This document shows positions 36,578 through 45,729 of a stretch of 64,000 bases of DNA, one piece after another. The notes beneath the pieces were generated by a model. That model ran no database searches and was not told the origin of the DNA. It worked only from the letters and a program-made list of their open reading frames with translations. Numbering within the stretch: the first letter of the stretch is position 1; each line of letters opens with the position of its first letter. The position numbers and the translations under genes are program-made. The stretch covers positions 49,751 through 113,750 of the forward strand of contig JBMZCX010000001.1 of the NCBI GenBank assembly GCA_049613795.1, read 5' to 3'. The DNA is from Thalassotalea_B sp049613795 (lineage in GTDB: Bacteria > Pseudomonadota > Gammaproteobacteria > Enterobacterales > Alteromonadaceae).

Positions 36578-38545
36578 ATGCGTTTTACATATTCTAAAGT
36601 AGCACTTGCTGTGCTGCTGATCCCTACAATATCTTTGGCAAGTGAAGATGACCATCATGAGCATAGCGAAGAAAAAATTGAAAAAATTCAAGTAACAGCG
36701 TCACGTCTTGGCCGAATAGTAACAGAGTCGGCCACTCGTACAGAAATAATCAACGGCGAAGAAATTCAAGAAAAAGCGCTAATGCGCCCGGGCAATATTT
36801 CGATGCTGGTTGCTGAAACAGGGGGCGTGCGAGTACAAAATACGTCACCAGCTTTAGGTAGCGCTAATATTCGGTTGCAAAGTTTGTACGGCCGTTATAC
36901 ACAGTTACTGAGTGATGGCTTACCGTTATACGGTGGACAAACCGCATCAATAGGCTTACTGCAAATTCCGCCTACAGACATTGCTAATGTTGAAATTATT
37001 AAAGGCTCAGCATCGTCACTTTATGGTGGTTCAGCTCTTGGCGGGGTAATTAATTTAATTTCTCGTACGCCAACAGATGAATTTGAAGGCGAAGTGTTAG
37101 TGAATGCAACCTCAAAAAATGGCCAAGACCTCACTGCTTATGTTGCGTCACCAATTAATGAAACGACTAGGGCGTCATTAACTACGGGCATACACAAACA
37201 AGAGCCGCAAGATTTAGATGACGACGGTTGGCTAGACATGGCTGAGTATCAACGAGCGACTATACGTCCTCGTTTTTATTGGGAAAGTGACAGTGGTGGC
37301 AACCTCTATTTTACCTTCGGGGCGATGAAAGAAGAACGTGACGGAGGAACCGAAAAAGGAGCAAACGTAGCCGATGGTAACCCATTCATACAAAGCCAAG
37401 ATTCACTAAGGCTTGATAGTGGTTTTATTTTTGAACAACCGTTAGGTGACGTGCTTAACCTTAATGTACGTGGTTCCGCTATGCGTCAAGAACATGATCA
37501 CGTTTATGGTTTGGTTGAAGAAAACGACACACACAACAGCTACTTACTTGAGTCAAGCGTATCTGGTTATAGTGATGCAACAGCGTGGCTTGTCGGTATG
37601 GCTTATCAAGTTGATCGTTTTGATTCAAAAGACTTTGCTGAATTTAACTATAACTTCCAAGTACCGGGGTTATTCTCGCAAGTTGACTATGAAGCGAGCG
37701 AAGCGCTGTCAATGTCACTCAGCGCCCGTGCTGATTGGCATAGTGAATATGGTACGCAACTAAGCCCGCGTATTTCAATGCTATATCACCCCGAAAACTG
37801 GAGTATTCGCGGTGCTTACGGACAAGGATTTTTTGCCCCAACCCCTTTTATTGAAGATATTGAAGACGCAGGATTATCACGTTTAGCGCAATTTGAAGAT
37901 GTTGAAGAAGAACAAGCGACTACAGCATCTATCGATATGAGTTATGTTTTTGACAGTATGGAAACCAGCGTAACCTTCTTTGCATCTGACATTGACAATG
38001 TTACTGAGCTTGAAGTGATTAACCCGTTTGATAGTCAGTTAGATAAAAAAGTACGTATTGTTAATGCCTTAGGTAAAAGTGAAATTCGTGGGGCTGAGCT
38101 ATTACTTCGCTATCGCTGGCATGATTTAAAATTTACGGGCAGTTATTTATACACAGATGCGAGTAAAGAAAATGGGGTAGGCATTGGCCGTAAACCTTTA
38201 GCACTTACGCCACAACACTCGGCAGGTGCGGTGATCATGTGGGAAGAGCATGGAAGTCACTTAGTTGGTTTTGAAGCGTATTATACTGGCACGCAACAGT
38301 TGGAAGGTAATCCGTACCGTGATAAAAGTGATGCATACTGGCATTTAGGCTTATTAGGGCAAATTACAGTCGGTCGCGTGAGTTATTTCATCAATGCCGA
38401 AAACCTGCTTGATGTACGCCAAACTAAAGATGAATCGTTATTGTTACCGCAACAAGATCCAAGCGGCCGTTGGACGACAAATATTTGGTCACGTAATGAC
38501 GGTTTTACGGTAAATGCAGGTATTCGTATTCAGTTTGGGCATTAA
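36578..38545 (+). CDS. TonB-dependent outer membrane receptor
   Basis: 655 residues with a signal peptide (about 1-21, ending ISLA) followed directly by a His/Glu-rich stretch, SEDDHHEHSEEKIEK. The TonB box-like region is EKIQVTAS, the plug domain covers about 45-160 (including ADGLPLYGGQ-like SDGLPLYGGQTASIGLLQIPP and IEIIKGSASSLYGGSALGGVINL), and the rest is a beta-barrel ending in GIRIQFGH with a terminal aromatic-type strand. BtuB/FepA-like. The His-rich start and the Cys-rich neighbour suggest a metal or metal-complex ligand, unproved. Confidence 0.92.
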   Translation: MRFTYSKVALAVLLIPTISLASEDDHHEHSEEKIEKIQVTASRLGRIVTESATRTEIINGEEIQEKALMRPGNISMLVAETGGVRVQNTSPALGSANIRLQSLYGRYTQLLSDGLPLYGGQTASIGLLQIPPTDIANVEIIKGSASSLYGGSALGGVINLISRTPTDEFEGEVLVNATSKNGQDLTAYVASPINETTRASLTTGIHKQEPQDLDDDGWLDMAEYQRATIRPRFYWESDSGGNLYFTFGAMKEERDGGTEKGANVADGNPFIQSQDSLRLDSGFIFEQPLGDVLNLNVRGSAMRQEHDHVYGLVEENDTHNSYLLESSVSGYSDATAWLVGMAYQVDRFDSKDFAEFNYNFQVPGLFSQVDYEASEALSMSLSARADWHSEYGTQLSPRISMLYHPENWSIRGAYGQGFFAPTPFIEDIEDAGLSRLAQFEDVEEEQATTASIDMSYVFDSMETSVTFFASDIDNVTELEVINPFDSQLDKKVRIVNALGKSEIRGAELLLRYRWHDLKFTGSYLYTDASKENGVGIGRKPLALTPQHSAGAVIMWEEHGSHLVGFEAYYTGTQQLEGNPYRDKSDAYWHLGLLGQITVGRVSYFINAENLLDVRQTKDESLLLPQQDPSGRWTTNIWSRNDGFTVNAGIRIQFGH

Positions 38546-38570
38546 GGTGTTTAAAGTATAAAGAGCTTTT

Positions 38571-38605
38571 AGAGGCACAATTTCAGTTAAGTGCCTCTTT
38601 AATTT
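38571..38605 (+). terminator. Probable terminator of the TonB receptor gene
   Basis: AGAGGCAC / GTGCCTCT arms with a 12-base loop and a T-rich tail (TTAATTTTC), 25 bases after the stop. Confidence 0.6.
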
Positions 38606-38754
38606 TCTACAATAAAAGCGACTGATTTAGTACTTAAATGAAAAGAAATTACTCAATTTTTTAACGATTGTTATACCAACATTACTAACAATGTGAGCAT
38701 TTCAACTGGCCAATAAAGTCGTGATCTAAAAGCGCTCAATATAGGATGAACAAA

Positions 38755-39414
38755 CTATTCTGTTTTCTCTTTAAAATCACATAAATCTTCAATGATACAA
38801 GCACCACATTTGGGCTTACGCGCGGTACAGGTATAGCGGCCGTGTAAAATAAACCAGTGATGTAAGTTAAAAAACAATTCTGTTTTTCGTGGCGTATTTT
38901 TAATGATACTTTGTTCAGTTTGTTCAACGGTTTTACCTTTGGCGTAACCTGTGCGGTTAGCAAGGCGTTGAATATGAGTATCAACCGCTAAAAAGTAGTT
39001 ACCTTCATTATCTTTTAGTTGGCCAAAAGCAGTATTAAGCACTACGTTAGCTGTTTTTCTGCCTACTCCGGGAAGTGCTTCTAGTGCGGCTCTGCTTTCA
39101 GGTACTTCACCGCCATGTAAATCAACCAACATTTTACACGTTTTCATGGTGTTAAGGGCTTTGGTATTATATAAACCGATGGTTTTTATATACGATTTTA
39201 GTCCATCAAGGCCAAGGTCAAGAATAGCTTGCGGCGTGTTAGCTACGGGGTAAAGCTTTGCGGTGGCTTTATTTACCCCCACGTCGGTTGCTTGTGCAGA
39301 CAATAACACGGCAATAAGCAACTCAAAGGGTGATGAAAAGTCTAATTCCGTTGTTGGCGTAGGATTTTCGTCTCTTAATCGAATTAGCATTTCTAAACGG
39401 GTGTCTTTATTCAT
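38755..39414 (-). CDS. nth: Nth: endonuclease III
   Basis: 219-residue base-excision DNA glycosylase/AP lyase (E. coli 211) for oxidised pyrimidines. The helix-hairpin-helix LPGVGRKTANVVL carries the catalytic Lys, and the catalytic Asp lies in LAVDTHIQRLANR. Four cysteines in CTARKPKCGACIIEDLC form the [4Fe-4S] site. It is the last gene of the rsx cluster, 8 bases after rsxE, the same order as in E. coli. Confidence 0.97.
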   Translation of the reverse strand: MNKDTRLEMLIRLRDENPTPTTELDFSSPFELLIAVLLSAQATDVGVNKATAKLYPVANTPQAILDLGLDGLKSYIKTIGLYNTKALNTMKTCKMLVDLHGGEVPESRAALEALPGVGRKTANVVLNTAFGQLKDNEGNYFLAVDTHIQRLANRTGYAKGKTVEQTEQSIIKNTPRKTELFFNLHHWFILHGRYTCTARKPKCGACIIEDLCDFKEKTE

Positions 39415-39422
39415 AACGATTC

Positions 39423-40127
39423 TTAATTTTCAAAGTTAACTCGAACACGCTCTATGCTAACGTCTTCTTTAGCAGGTTCACGTTCCTTTAAAATTTGATC
39501 TATTTTATTTTTTCCTGCAATTAAAAAGCCCATGGCAATAAAAGCGCCTGGCGGTAAAATAGCGAGTAAAAATTGGCTATTTAATTGAAAAACTTCTACT
39601 CGTAATACACTTGCCCATTGACCTAATAATAACTCAGCGCCGTCAAATAAAGTGCCTTGGCCTAATACTTCTCTTATTGCGCCTAACAGTACTAAAACAA
39701 TTAAAAAACCTATCCCCATCATTAAACCGTCAAAAGTGGCTTGCTTCATTGGATTTTTAGAGGCGTAAGCTTCTGCACGACCAATAATGGCGCAGTTAGT
39801 AACAATTAAGGGTAAAAATATACCGAGTGACTCATATAAACCAAAGGTAAACGCATTCATTAACAGCTGCACACAGGTAACGAAAGCAGCAATAATTAAC
39901 ACGAAAATTGGAATGCGAATTTCTTTGGGGACCCAATGTCTAATGGCTGACACTGTAGCATTCGAGCAAATTAATACAAATAAGGTGGCTAACCCCAAAC
40001 CCAAGGCATTTACCACAGTTGAGGTAACCGCCAGTAATGGACATAGACCTAAAAGTTGTACTATGCCAGGGTTGTTTTTCCACAAGCCTTGCCAAGCAAG
40101 TTCTTTATATTCAGTGGGTAAACTCAT
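39423..40127 (-). CDS. rsxE: RsxE: Rnf electron transport complex, membrane subunit E
   Basis: 234 residues from ATG at 40127 (AGGAG upstream; ATGA overlap with the rsxG stop). Six hydrophobic segments. It is the paralogue of RsxA and carries the same LGLCPLLAVT and IFLPLIVTNCAIIGRAEA motifs. In Rnf complexes the A and E subunits form a membrane-embedded Fe-S site through conserved Cys residues; Cys28-like and Cys in VTNCA are present. Confidence 0.95.
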   Translation of the reverse strand: MSLPTEYKELAWQGLWKNNPGIVQLLGLCPLLAVTSTVVNALGLGLATLFVLICSNATVSAIRHWVPKEIRIPIFVLIIAAFVTCVQLLMNAFTFGLYESLGIFLPLIVTNCAIIGRAEAYASKNPMKQATFDGLMMGIGFLIVLVLLGAIREVLGQGTLFDGAELLLGQWASVLRVEVFQLNSQFLLAILPPGAFIAMGFLIAGKNKIDQILKEREPAKEDVSIERVRVNFEN

Positions 40128-40753
40128 GATGGCTCCTGACAATTACTCTCTTGCTGGAATAATTGTTGTTGCTGATTTTTATAAAATACCACGGCTTTGT
40201 GTACCGCTTTTACTACTGCTCTTGGCGTAATTGTCGCACCTGTGAATTGATCAAACATGCCGCCATCTTTTTTGACTGCCCAACGTGTGTCTTTTTCAGT
40301 TAACACTGCTTTAGCTTTAAAAGAGTCAATCCATGGGTGCTTTCTGATCTCAACTTTATCGCCAAGGCCGGGGGTTTCTTTATGCTGTAATGTTCGTACA
40401 CCGCTCACGCTACCATCGGCTTTAATTGAGACGATTAGGTGAATTTTTCCGTTGTAGCCATCAGGCGCTGTAGTGGTTATAGCGGCACCAATTGGCTGTT
40501 GATCATATTTTGCTAAGTAAGCTTTTTCACTACTGGCGCTTAACTGCGGATCGTTAATAATAATACAGTCTTGATAAATATTATTATTGTAGGTGCTCGC
40601 ATCAATAATATGGGTGAGGGTAGTGGTTAGCTTCTTTTCTTCTTGTGACTTTATTTTATCTTTAGTGATCAAATAGACACTGCTAATAACGGCAGTACAG
40701 GCAACAGCAAAGAGCGCGAGTAATTTTGCATTTTTTTCAATGGCTTTACGCAT
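40124..40753 (-). CDS. rsxG: RsxG: Rnf electron transport complex, covalent-FMN subunit G
   Basis: 209 residues with an N-terminal membrane anchor (about 11-29) and a periplasmic FMN-binding domain. The covalent FMN threonine lies in FTGATITPRAVV near the C-terminus. HKETPGLGDKVE is also typical. It overlaps rsxE by 4 bases and follows rsxD after 14 bases. It passes electrons within the NADH-quinone-like/ferredoxin complex that in E. coli keeps SoxR reduced. Confidence 0.95.
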   Translation of the reverse strand: MRKAIEKNAKLLALFAVACTAVISSVYLITKDKIKSQEEKKLTTTLTHIIDASTYNNNIYQDCIIINDPQLSASSEKAYLAKYDQQPIGAAITTTAPDGYNGKIHLIVSIKADGSVSGVRTLQHKETPGLGDKVEIRKHPWIDSFKAKAVLTEKDTRWAVKKDGGMFDQFTGATITPRAVVKAVHKAVVFYKNQQQQLFQQESNCQEPS

Positions 40754-40767
40754 TGTTTAATCCTTGC

Positions 40768-41814
40768 TTAGTGGCCGTATGTGCGTGGGCGAGTGTATTG
40801 GTCGATCAACGGTGCTGCCATGTTACACAGTAATACGGCAAATGCTACGCCATCAGGATAACCACCAAAATTACGAATAATACAAACGAGAACTCCTGCT
40901 AAGCAGCCGTAAACTATTCTACCTTTGACCGTTGTCGCACATGTTACAGGGTCGGTTAGAATAAAAAATGCGCCGAGCATAGTTGCACCACTAAACCAGT
41001 GAAAGAGTGTTGATGAGTTGCTGTCAGGGCTAATTAAAAATGCGATCAAAGTAAATACAAATATCGACGCTAAAAAGCTAAGTGGTGTTGGGTAAGCAAT
41101 GGCTTTTTTAAATAATAAAAAGATACCACCCGCTAAAAAGGCGATATTTATCCATAACCAGCCAATGCCTAAACCTTGTTCAAATACTCGGTTATTTAAG
41201 CTTTCGCTAACGGTTAAGCCTAACTTTAAATTAGTTTTTACTGTATCAAGTGGTGTTGCCATGGTAACGCCATCAATGTGAGTACGAAGTTGCTCAACCG
41301 AATAGCCTTCTTTACTAAAGTCTGTAAAAATTACGGTTAAGGTATTAGCAAAGTCTAAATCAACCGACATCAATGACAGGGCAGGTTGCCATGAGGTCAT
41401 TTGTACAGGAAAAGAAATAAGCAGCATAACATAAGCCGCCATTGCGGGGTTAAATGGGTTGTGTCCTAAGCCACCATAAAGCTGTTTTACAATCACAATC
41501 GCAAAGACTATTCCGATAACGGTTATCCACCATGGCGCAAATGCGGGTAAACTTATGCCGAGTAAAATAGCCGTTAAAATAGCACTACCATCGAAAAGCT
41601 CTAATTGAATTGGTTTTTTTCGTAACGATAAGACTATAAACTCAGCAGCTAATGCTGTCGCTATTGCCATGGTTATATGAATAATATTACCCCAGCCAAA
41701 AAAATACCACTGCGCAAAAATACCAGGGATTGTGGCATATATTACTAAGCGCATAAGTGCAGATGTTTTACTTTGCACATGATTATGAGGTGAACTTGCG
41801 ATCCAAAATGCCAT
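40768..41814 (-). CDS. rsxD: RsxD: Rnf electron transport complex, membrane subunit D
   Basis: 348 residues (E. coli 352) with about ten membrane segments, of the NqrB/RnfD family. The covalent-FMN motif is FSGATMLGAFFILTDPVT, the quinone/flavin region GHNPFNPAMAAYVMLL is conserved. It lies one base from rsxC and 14 bases from rsxG. Confidence 0.95.
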   Translation of the reverse strand: MAFWIASSPHNHVQSKTSALMRLVIYATIPGIFAQWYFFGWGNIIHITMAIATALAAEFIVLSLRKKPIQLELFDGSAILTAILLGISLPAFAPWWITVIGIVFAIVIVKQLYGGLGHNPFNPAMAAYVMLLISFPVQMTSWQPALSLMSVDLDFANTLTVIFTDFSKEGYSVEQLRTHIDGVTMATPLDTVKTNLKLGLTVSESLNNRVFEQGLGIGWLWINIAFLAGGIFLLFKKAIAYPTPLSFLASIFVFTLIAFLISPDSNSSTLFHWFSGATMLGAFFILTDPVTCATTVKGRIVYGCLAGVLVCIIRNFGGYPDGVAFAVLLCNMAAPLIDQYTRPRTYGH

Positions 41815-41815
41815 A

Positions 41816-44035
41816 TTATTTTTTCGACTCTTGTTGATTTTCTACCTTGGTATTTTCATTTTTTTTGGCCTTAGCTTTTTCTTTTGCTTTAGCAACGGCG
41901 GCGGCAATACGAGCTTTTTTTTCTGATTGCGCTGTAGAGTTTGTATTGGCTGATGTTTCTTTGGTTGACTCTATCACAACGTTTTCTGCAACTTTAGGTA
42001 TGTTTTTTTCTTTAGGTTGTGCACTTTTCTTCGCTTTTGCTTTTTTAATTGCGGCGGCTATTTTTTCTTTTTTAATCTCTTCAGGTGTTTTAGCTGGCGT
42101 TGTAGTTGTGTTTTGTTCTGTAAGCGCAACCTGAGAAGCTTCATTAGGAGTACGTTCTTTGGCTTGTTGATCTTTAGCTGATTTTTCAGCTAGCTTTTTC
42201 GCCTTAGCTTTGGCTACCGCAGCAGCAATTTTGTCTTTTTTACTTGTCTCAGGGCTTTTATTGGACTTTTCAGGTGCTACAGTCGTAGTTTTATTCTCTG
42301 TTTCGGTGGCGACTTTAACTTCGCTGCTACTGGCTTCGGTTTGGGTATTTTGTTTCTGAGCAGCTAATTTTTTAGCCTTCGCTCTTGCTATGGCTGCGGC
42401 AACTTGAGATTTTTTAGTATCACCGTTATTACTTTCATTTGTATTGGTATTAATCTCGGGTTGGTTAATTGTGCTATTTGCGTTACTTTGCGCTTTTTTA
42501 GCTTTTACTCGTGCAAGAGCAGCAGCAACAGCTGATTTTTCTTTATTTGCCTCAACTGTCCCTGAATTCATCCGAGCTTTTCGTGCTTCTGCTGCTTTTT
42601 TGTGTTTTTCTTCTCGGGCTAATTTTTCACGTTCTAAGCGAAGCTTTCGTGCTTCAAAACGCTGTTTCGCTTTTTCTGCTTTAATGTCGAGGAGTTTTTG
42701 CTGGCGAATTTCAGCTTTAGAGATACGATAATAGTGAACTAGCGGAATATGACTAGGGCAAACATAAGCACAAGCACCACATTCAATACAGTCAAATAGG
42801 TTTAAATCAGTTAAGGTTTGATGATCTTGTGCTTTTGAACTCCACTGCAATTCTTGTGGTAATAACTGGCTTGGGCAGGCATCTGCGCATTGGCCACAAC
42901 GAATACACTCAACTTCTTTATCATTATCGGGTATTTCTGCTGCATCTGGTGCAAGAATACAGTTGGTTGTTTTAACCACAGGCACAGTAAACGATGGTAA
43001 GCTAAAGCCCATCATTGGGCCACCCATTATAATGTGATTTTTATTACCTTGATGACAACCACATTGTTTTAATAAAAATTCAACAGGAGAACCAAGTAAT
43101 GCCCACACATTCTGTGGTTTAGCGACAGATTTACCTGTGACGGTAACAACACGTCGAATAAGAGGTATGTCATTTATAATGGCGTCGGCTACAGCAAAAC
43201 AAGTAGCAATGTTTTGCATTACAATACCTAAGGTACTTGGTAATGTGCCGCTAGGCACTTCTTTGCCTGTGAGTACTTGGATTAATTGTTTTTCACCGCC
43301 TGTTGGATAAATAACGGGCAATACACACACTTTTATTTTATCAATTGATTGTGTTGCTTTTTTTAAGGCTTTAATCGCTTCAGGTTTGTTGTCTTCAATG
43401 CCAATTAAAATAAAAGCAGGGGCAAGTAAATGATCGAGTATTTTTATGCCATCGATAATAGCGGCACATTGTTCACGAATTAACAGATCGTCGGCAGTAA
43501 TATAAGGTTCACATTCTGACGCATTAATAATTAAATAGTTAATTTGTGCGGCGGTGTTAAGCTTAACATGACTCGGGAATCCTGCTCCGCCCATACCCGA
43601 TATACCTGAATTGGCTATTTTTTCAATGAGTTCTTTTTTTGACAGCGATTGATAATCAGGACAAATTTTGCGTTCTCGCCACTGTTCTTTGCCGTCAGGG
43701 CGTAAGAAAATGCATAACTCACTTAAGCCTGAAGGGTGAGCGATAATTGAATTTTCAATTGAGGTGATTATACCGCTGGTTGGAGCGTGAATAGGCACAC
43801 TCATTGGGAGGCTACCCGCGGTAAGCGCTTGGCCTTTCAGTACTTTGTCACCAACGCTGACTAAAATATCACCAGGTTCACCAATATGTTGTTGGATGGG
43901 GAGCCTAAGCAATTCAGGTAACGGTAACTGACGAATCGGTTTGTCGTTGCTTAAAAACTTTTGCTGTGGCGGATGTATTCCCCCATGAAACTTCCAAAAC
44001 TTTCCATGCTCAATGCGTTCAATCACTGATTCCAC
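41816..44035 (-). CDS. rsxC: RsxC: Rnf electron transport complex, NADH/Fe-S subunit C
   Basis: 739 residues. The N-terminal Rnf barrel-like and NADH/FMN-binding parts include SGMGGAGFPSHVK. Two [4Fe-4S] motifs follow at CIRCGQCADACP and CIECGACAYVCP (about 375-425). The C-terminal third is a Lys/Ala-rich coiled region with at least five repeats of the type K-(I/V)-A-A-A-(V/I)-A-K-A-K-A-K-K, separated by Asn/Thr/Glu linkers. Similar variable tails are known for RsxC in other gammaproteobacteria. It takes electrons from NADH. Confidence 0.96.
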   Translation of the reverse strand: MESVIERIEHGKFWKFHGGIHPPQQKFLSNDKPIRQLPLPELLRLPIQQHIGEPGDILVSVGDKVLKGQALTAGSLPMSVPIHAPTSGIITSIENSIIAHPSGLSELCIFLRPDGKEQWRERKICPDYQSLSKKELIEKIANSGISGMGGAGFPSHVKLNTAAQINYLIINASECEPYITADDLLIREQCAAIIDGIKILDHLLAPAFILIGIEDNKPEAIKALKKATQSIDKIKVCVLPVIYPTGGEKQLIQVLTGKEVPSGTLPSTLGIVMQNIATCFAVADAIINDIPLIRRVVTVTGKSVAKPQNVWALLGSPVEFLLKQCGCHQGNKNHIIMGGPMMGFSLPSFTVPVVKTTNCILAPDAAEIPDNDKEVECIRCGQCADACPSQLLPQELQWSSKAQDHQTLTDLNLFDCIECGACAYVCPSHIPLVHYYRISKAEIRQQKLLDIKAEKAKQRFEARKLRLEREKLAREEKHKKAAEARKARMNSGTVEANKEKSAVAAALARVKAKKAQSNANSTINQPEINTNTNESNNGDTKKSQVAAAIARAKAKKLAAQKQNTQTEASSSEVKVATETENKTTTVAPEKSNKSPETSKKDKIAAAVAKAKAKKLAEKSAKDQQAKERTPNEASQVALTEQNTTTTPAKTPEEIKKEKIAAAIKKAKAKKSAQPKEKNIPKVAENVVIESTKETSANTNSTAQSEKKARIAAAVAKAKEKAKAKKNENTKVENQQESKK

Positions 44036-44046
44036 AATCTACTCAC

Positions 44047-44601
44047 CTAACTTATTTGTTCTACGGGAATACTATTAAGATCCCATTGCCAATTACGCGT
44101 GTTCTCAGCGATAGGCTGCATAACAATGCAGTCTACTGGACAAGGCGCCACACATAAATCACAGCCAGTACATTCATCACTTATAATGGTGTGCATCTGT
44201 TTGGTTGTACCAATAATGGCGTCAACAGGACAGGCTTGAATACATTTAGTACAGCCAATACAGTCTTCTTCAATAATGAAGGCGACTTTGGGGGTATTGT
44301 CAGTTTCATGACTTTCATCAAGCGGTTGTACTTCAACGCCAAGTAAATCGGCTATTTTTTTAATGGTTTCGTCGCCACCGGGGGCGCATTTATTAATAGC
44401 TTCACCGTTGGCCACAGCGTCGGCATAAGGTTTACAGCCAGGGTAACCACATTGACCACATTGTGTTTGTGGCAACAAATCATCAATTTGCTCTGCTAAT
44501 GGGTCACCTTCTACTTTAAACTTTACCGAGGCAAAGCCAAGCAAAGCGCCAAAAGCTAACGCCAGTAAGCCAATAATTAAAATAGCTAATAAAGCAGTCA
44601 T
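44047..44601 (-). CDS. rsxB: RsxB: Rnf electron transport complex, ferredoxin-like subunit B
   Basis: 184 residues (E. coli 192). An N-terminal membrane anchor is followed by a CGQCGYPGC cluster (an Fe-S binding domain with a fourth Cys later in INKCAPGG) and two [4Fe-4S] ferredoxin motifs, CIGCTKCIQACP and CTGCDLCVAPCP. One base overlaps rsxA. Confidence 0.96.
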   Translation of the reverse strand: MTALLAILIIGLLALAFGALLGFASVKFKVEGDPLAEQIDDLLPQTQCGQCGYPGCKPYADAVANGEAINKCAPGGDETIKKIADLLGVEVQPLDESHETDNTPKVAFIIEEDCIGCTKCIQACPVDAIIGTTKQMHTIISDECTGCDLCVAPCPVDCIVMQPIAENTRNWQWDLNSIPVEQIS

Positions 44602-45182
44602 TAAAGTTTCACCAAGCCAGTAAAGCCCATAAACGCTAATGACATTAAGCCTGCAGTGATCATAGCAATAGCAGCACCTTTAAAAGGTGTAGGAACGTCA
44701 GCATCAGCTAACTTTTCTCGCATTGCTGAAAACATAATTAATACAATTGAAAAACCAGCAGCAGCGCCAAAACCATAAACAATTGATTCGAAAAAATTAT
44801 GTTGCTCATAAATGTTGAGTAAGGCAACACCAAGCACCGCGCAGTTAGTGGTAATTAAGGGTAAGAATATACCTAGTAAGCGATAAAGGTTGGCACTGGT
44901 TTTATGTACCACCATTTCAGTAAATTGTACTACCACAGCAATCACTAAAATAAACGCCATGGTCGTTAAGTATTCTAAACCTAAAGGGGCCAGAATATAA
45001 CTGTTAACGATATAGCTGAGCAATGACGCTATGGTCATTACAAAAGTGGTGGCAAACGACATGCCTATCGCTGTTTCTGTTCGCGAAGAAACCCCCATAA
45101 AAGGGCACAGGCCTAAGAATTTAACGAGGACAAAGTTGTTCACTAATACTGTGCTGATAAGTAGCAGTATGTAATCGGTCAT
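44601..45182 (-). CDS. rsxA: RsxA: Rnf electron transport complex, membrane subunit A
   Basis: 193 residues (E. coli 193), six membrane helices, first gene of the rsxABCDGE-nth set. Conserved LGLCPFMGVSSR and LLGIFLPLITTNCAVLGVALL contain the Cys residues of the membrane Fe-S site. The start is ATG at 45182. The likely promoter lies between the start and the MITE at 45305. Confidence 0.97.
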   Translation of the reverse strand: MTDYILLLISTVLVNNFVLVKFLGLCPFMGVSSRTETAIGMSFATTFVMTIASLLSYIVNSYILAPLGLEYLTTMAFILVIAVVVQFTEMVVHKTSANLYRLLGIFLPLITTNCAVLGVALLNIYEQHNFFESIVYGFGAAAGFSIVLIMFSAMREKLADADVPTPFKGAAIAMITAGLMSLAFMGFTGLVKL

Positions 45183-45304
45183 GAATTGCTGTTATTTATT
45201 TGACTATGTTGATTATTATCCGATGTTATCACCCAATAAACAACAGGTCAGCAGTAGGGTTATTACATTTTTTGTAAAAAAATCGAGACAATGTAAATGT
45301 AGAT

Positions 45305-45630
45305 TAGGGCGTGTTGATCTTTCGAGTTTGTTTTTTCAGCGATTTGTTGGGTATTTAAACAAGGCAGAGCCTTTGTCATGTGGTTATTCCACATAAAAAG
45401 GTAATAACGCAGTAGAAATGACCAACAAACGCTGCCCAGAGGGTTCGGCTAAAAGCGCTTTACTCTTTGTTGCCTACACGATGTAGGTACTTAGCGTGAG
45501 CAGGATGCGGTAGCTGTGAGTAGTATTTGTTTAGAATGACTAGACTACACACAACTCGCCGTGATTAAAACGCTTTACTATCTTTAAAAGAGCCGAACAA
45601 AATTTAACCGCGAAAGATCAACACGCCCTA
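45305..45630 (-). mobile_element. MITE-like element, copy 2 (326 bp, inverted relative to copy 1)
   Basis: Both ends carry the same 20-bp inverted repeat, TAGGGCGTGTTGATCTTTCG. The body is the reverse complement of copy 1 at 27019-27286, with two extra segments: about 15 bases near 45580 and about 45 bases near 45470-45515, the latter with the hairpin CCTACA-CGA-TGTAGG. It encodes no protein. It fills most of the 547-base gap between rsxA and the GGDEF-EAL gene. Its better-conserved ends suggest that it is the younger or less decayed copy. Confidence 0.8.
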
Positions 45631-45667
45631 CAATCGATTAACTTTATCGGTAGGTTTAAAACAGAAA

Positions 45668-45700
45668 TAAGCCCTAGTTAATTAAATTAATTAGGGCTTA
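45668..45700 (-). terminator. Probable terminator of the GGDEF-EAL gene
   Basis: TAAGCCCTA / TAGGGCTTA arms with a 15-base AT-rich loop. On the minus strand a moderately T-rich tail follows, 30 bases after the stop codon. Confidence 0.5.
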
Positions 45701-45729
45701 AATAATAAAGGATGCAAATGACGTATAGG

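Noticed and set aside
37446..37763. 105-residue plus-strand ORF inside the TonB receptor gene
   Set aside because: Out-of-frame shadow of a well-supported receptor with no ribosome-binding site.
42444..42731. 95-residue plus-strand ORF antisense to rsxC
   Set aside because: Its Ala/Phe-rich sequence is the antisense of the Lys/Ala repeats in RsxC.
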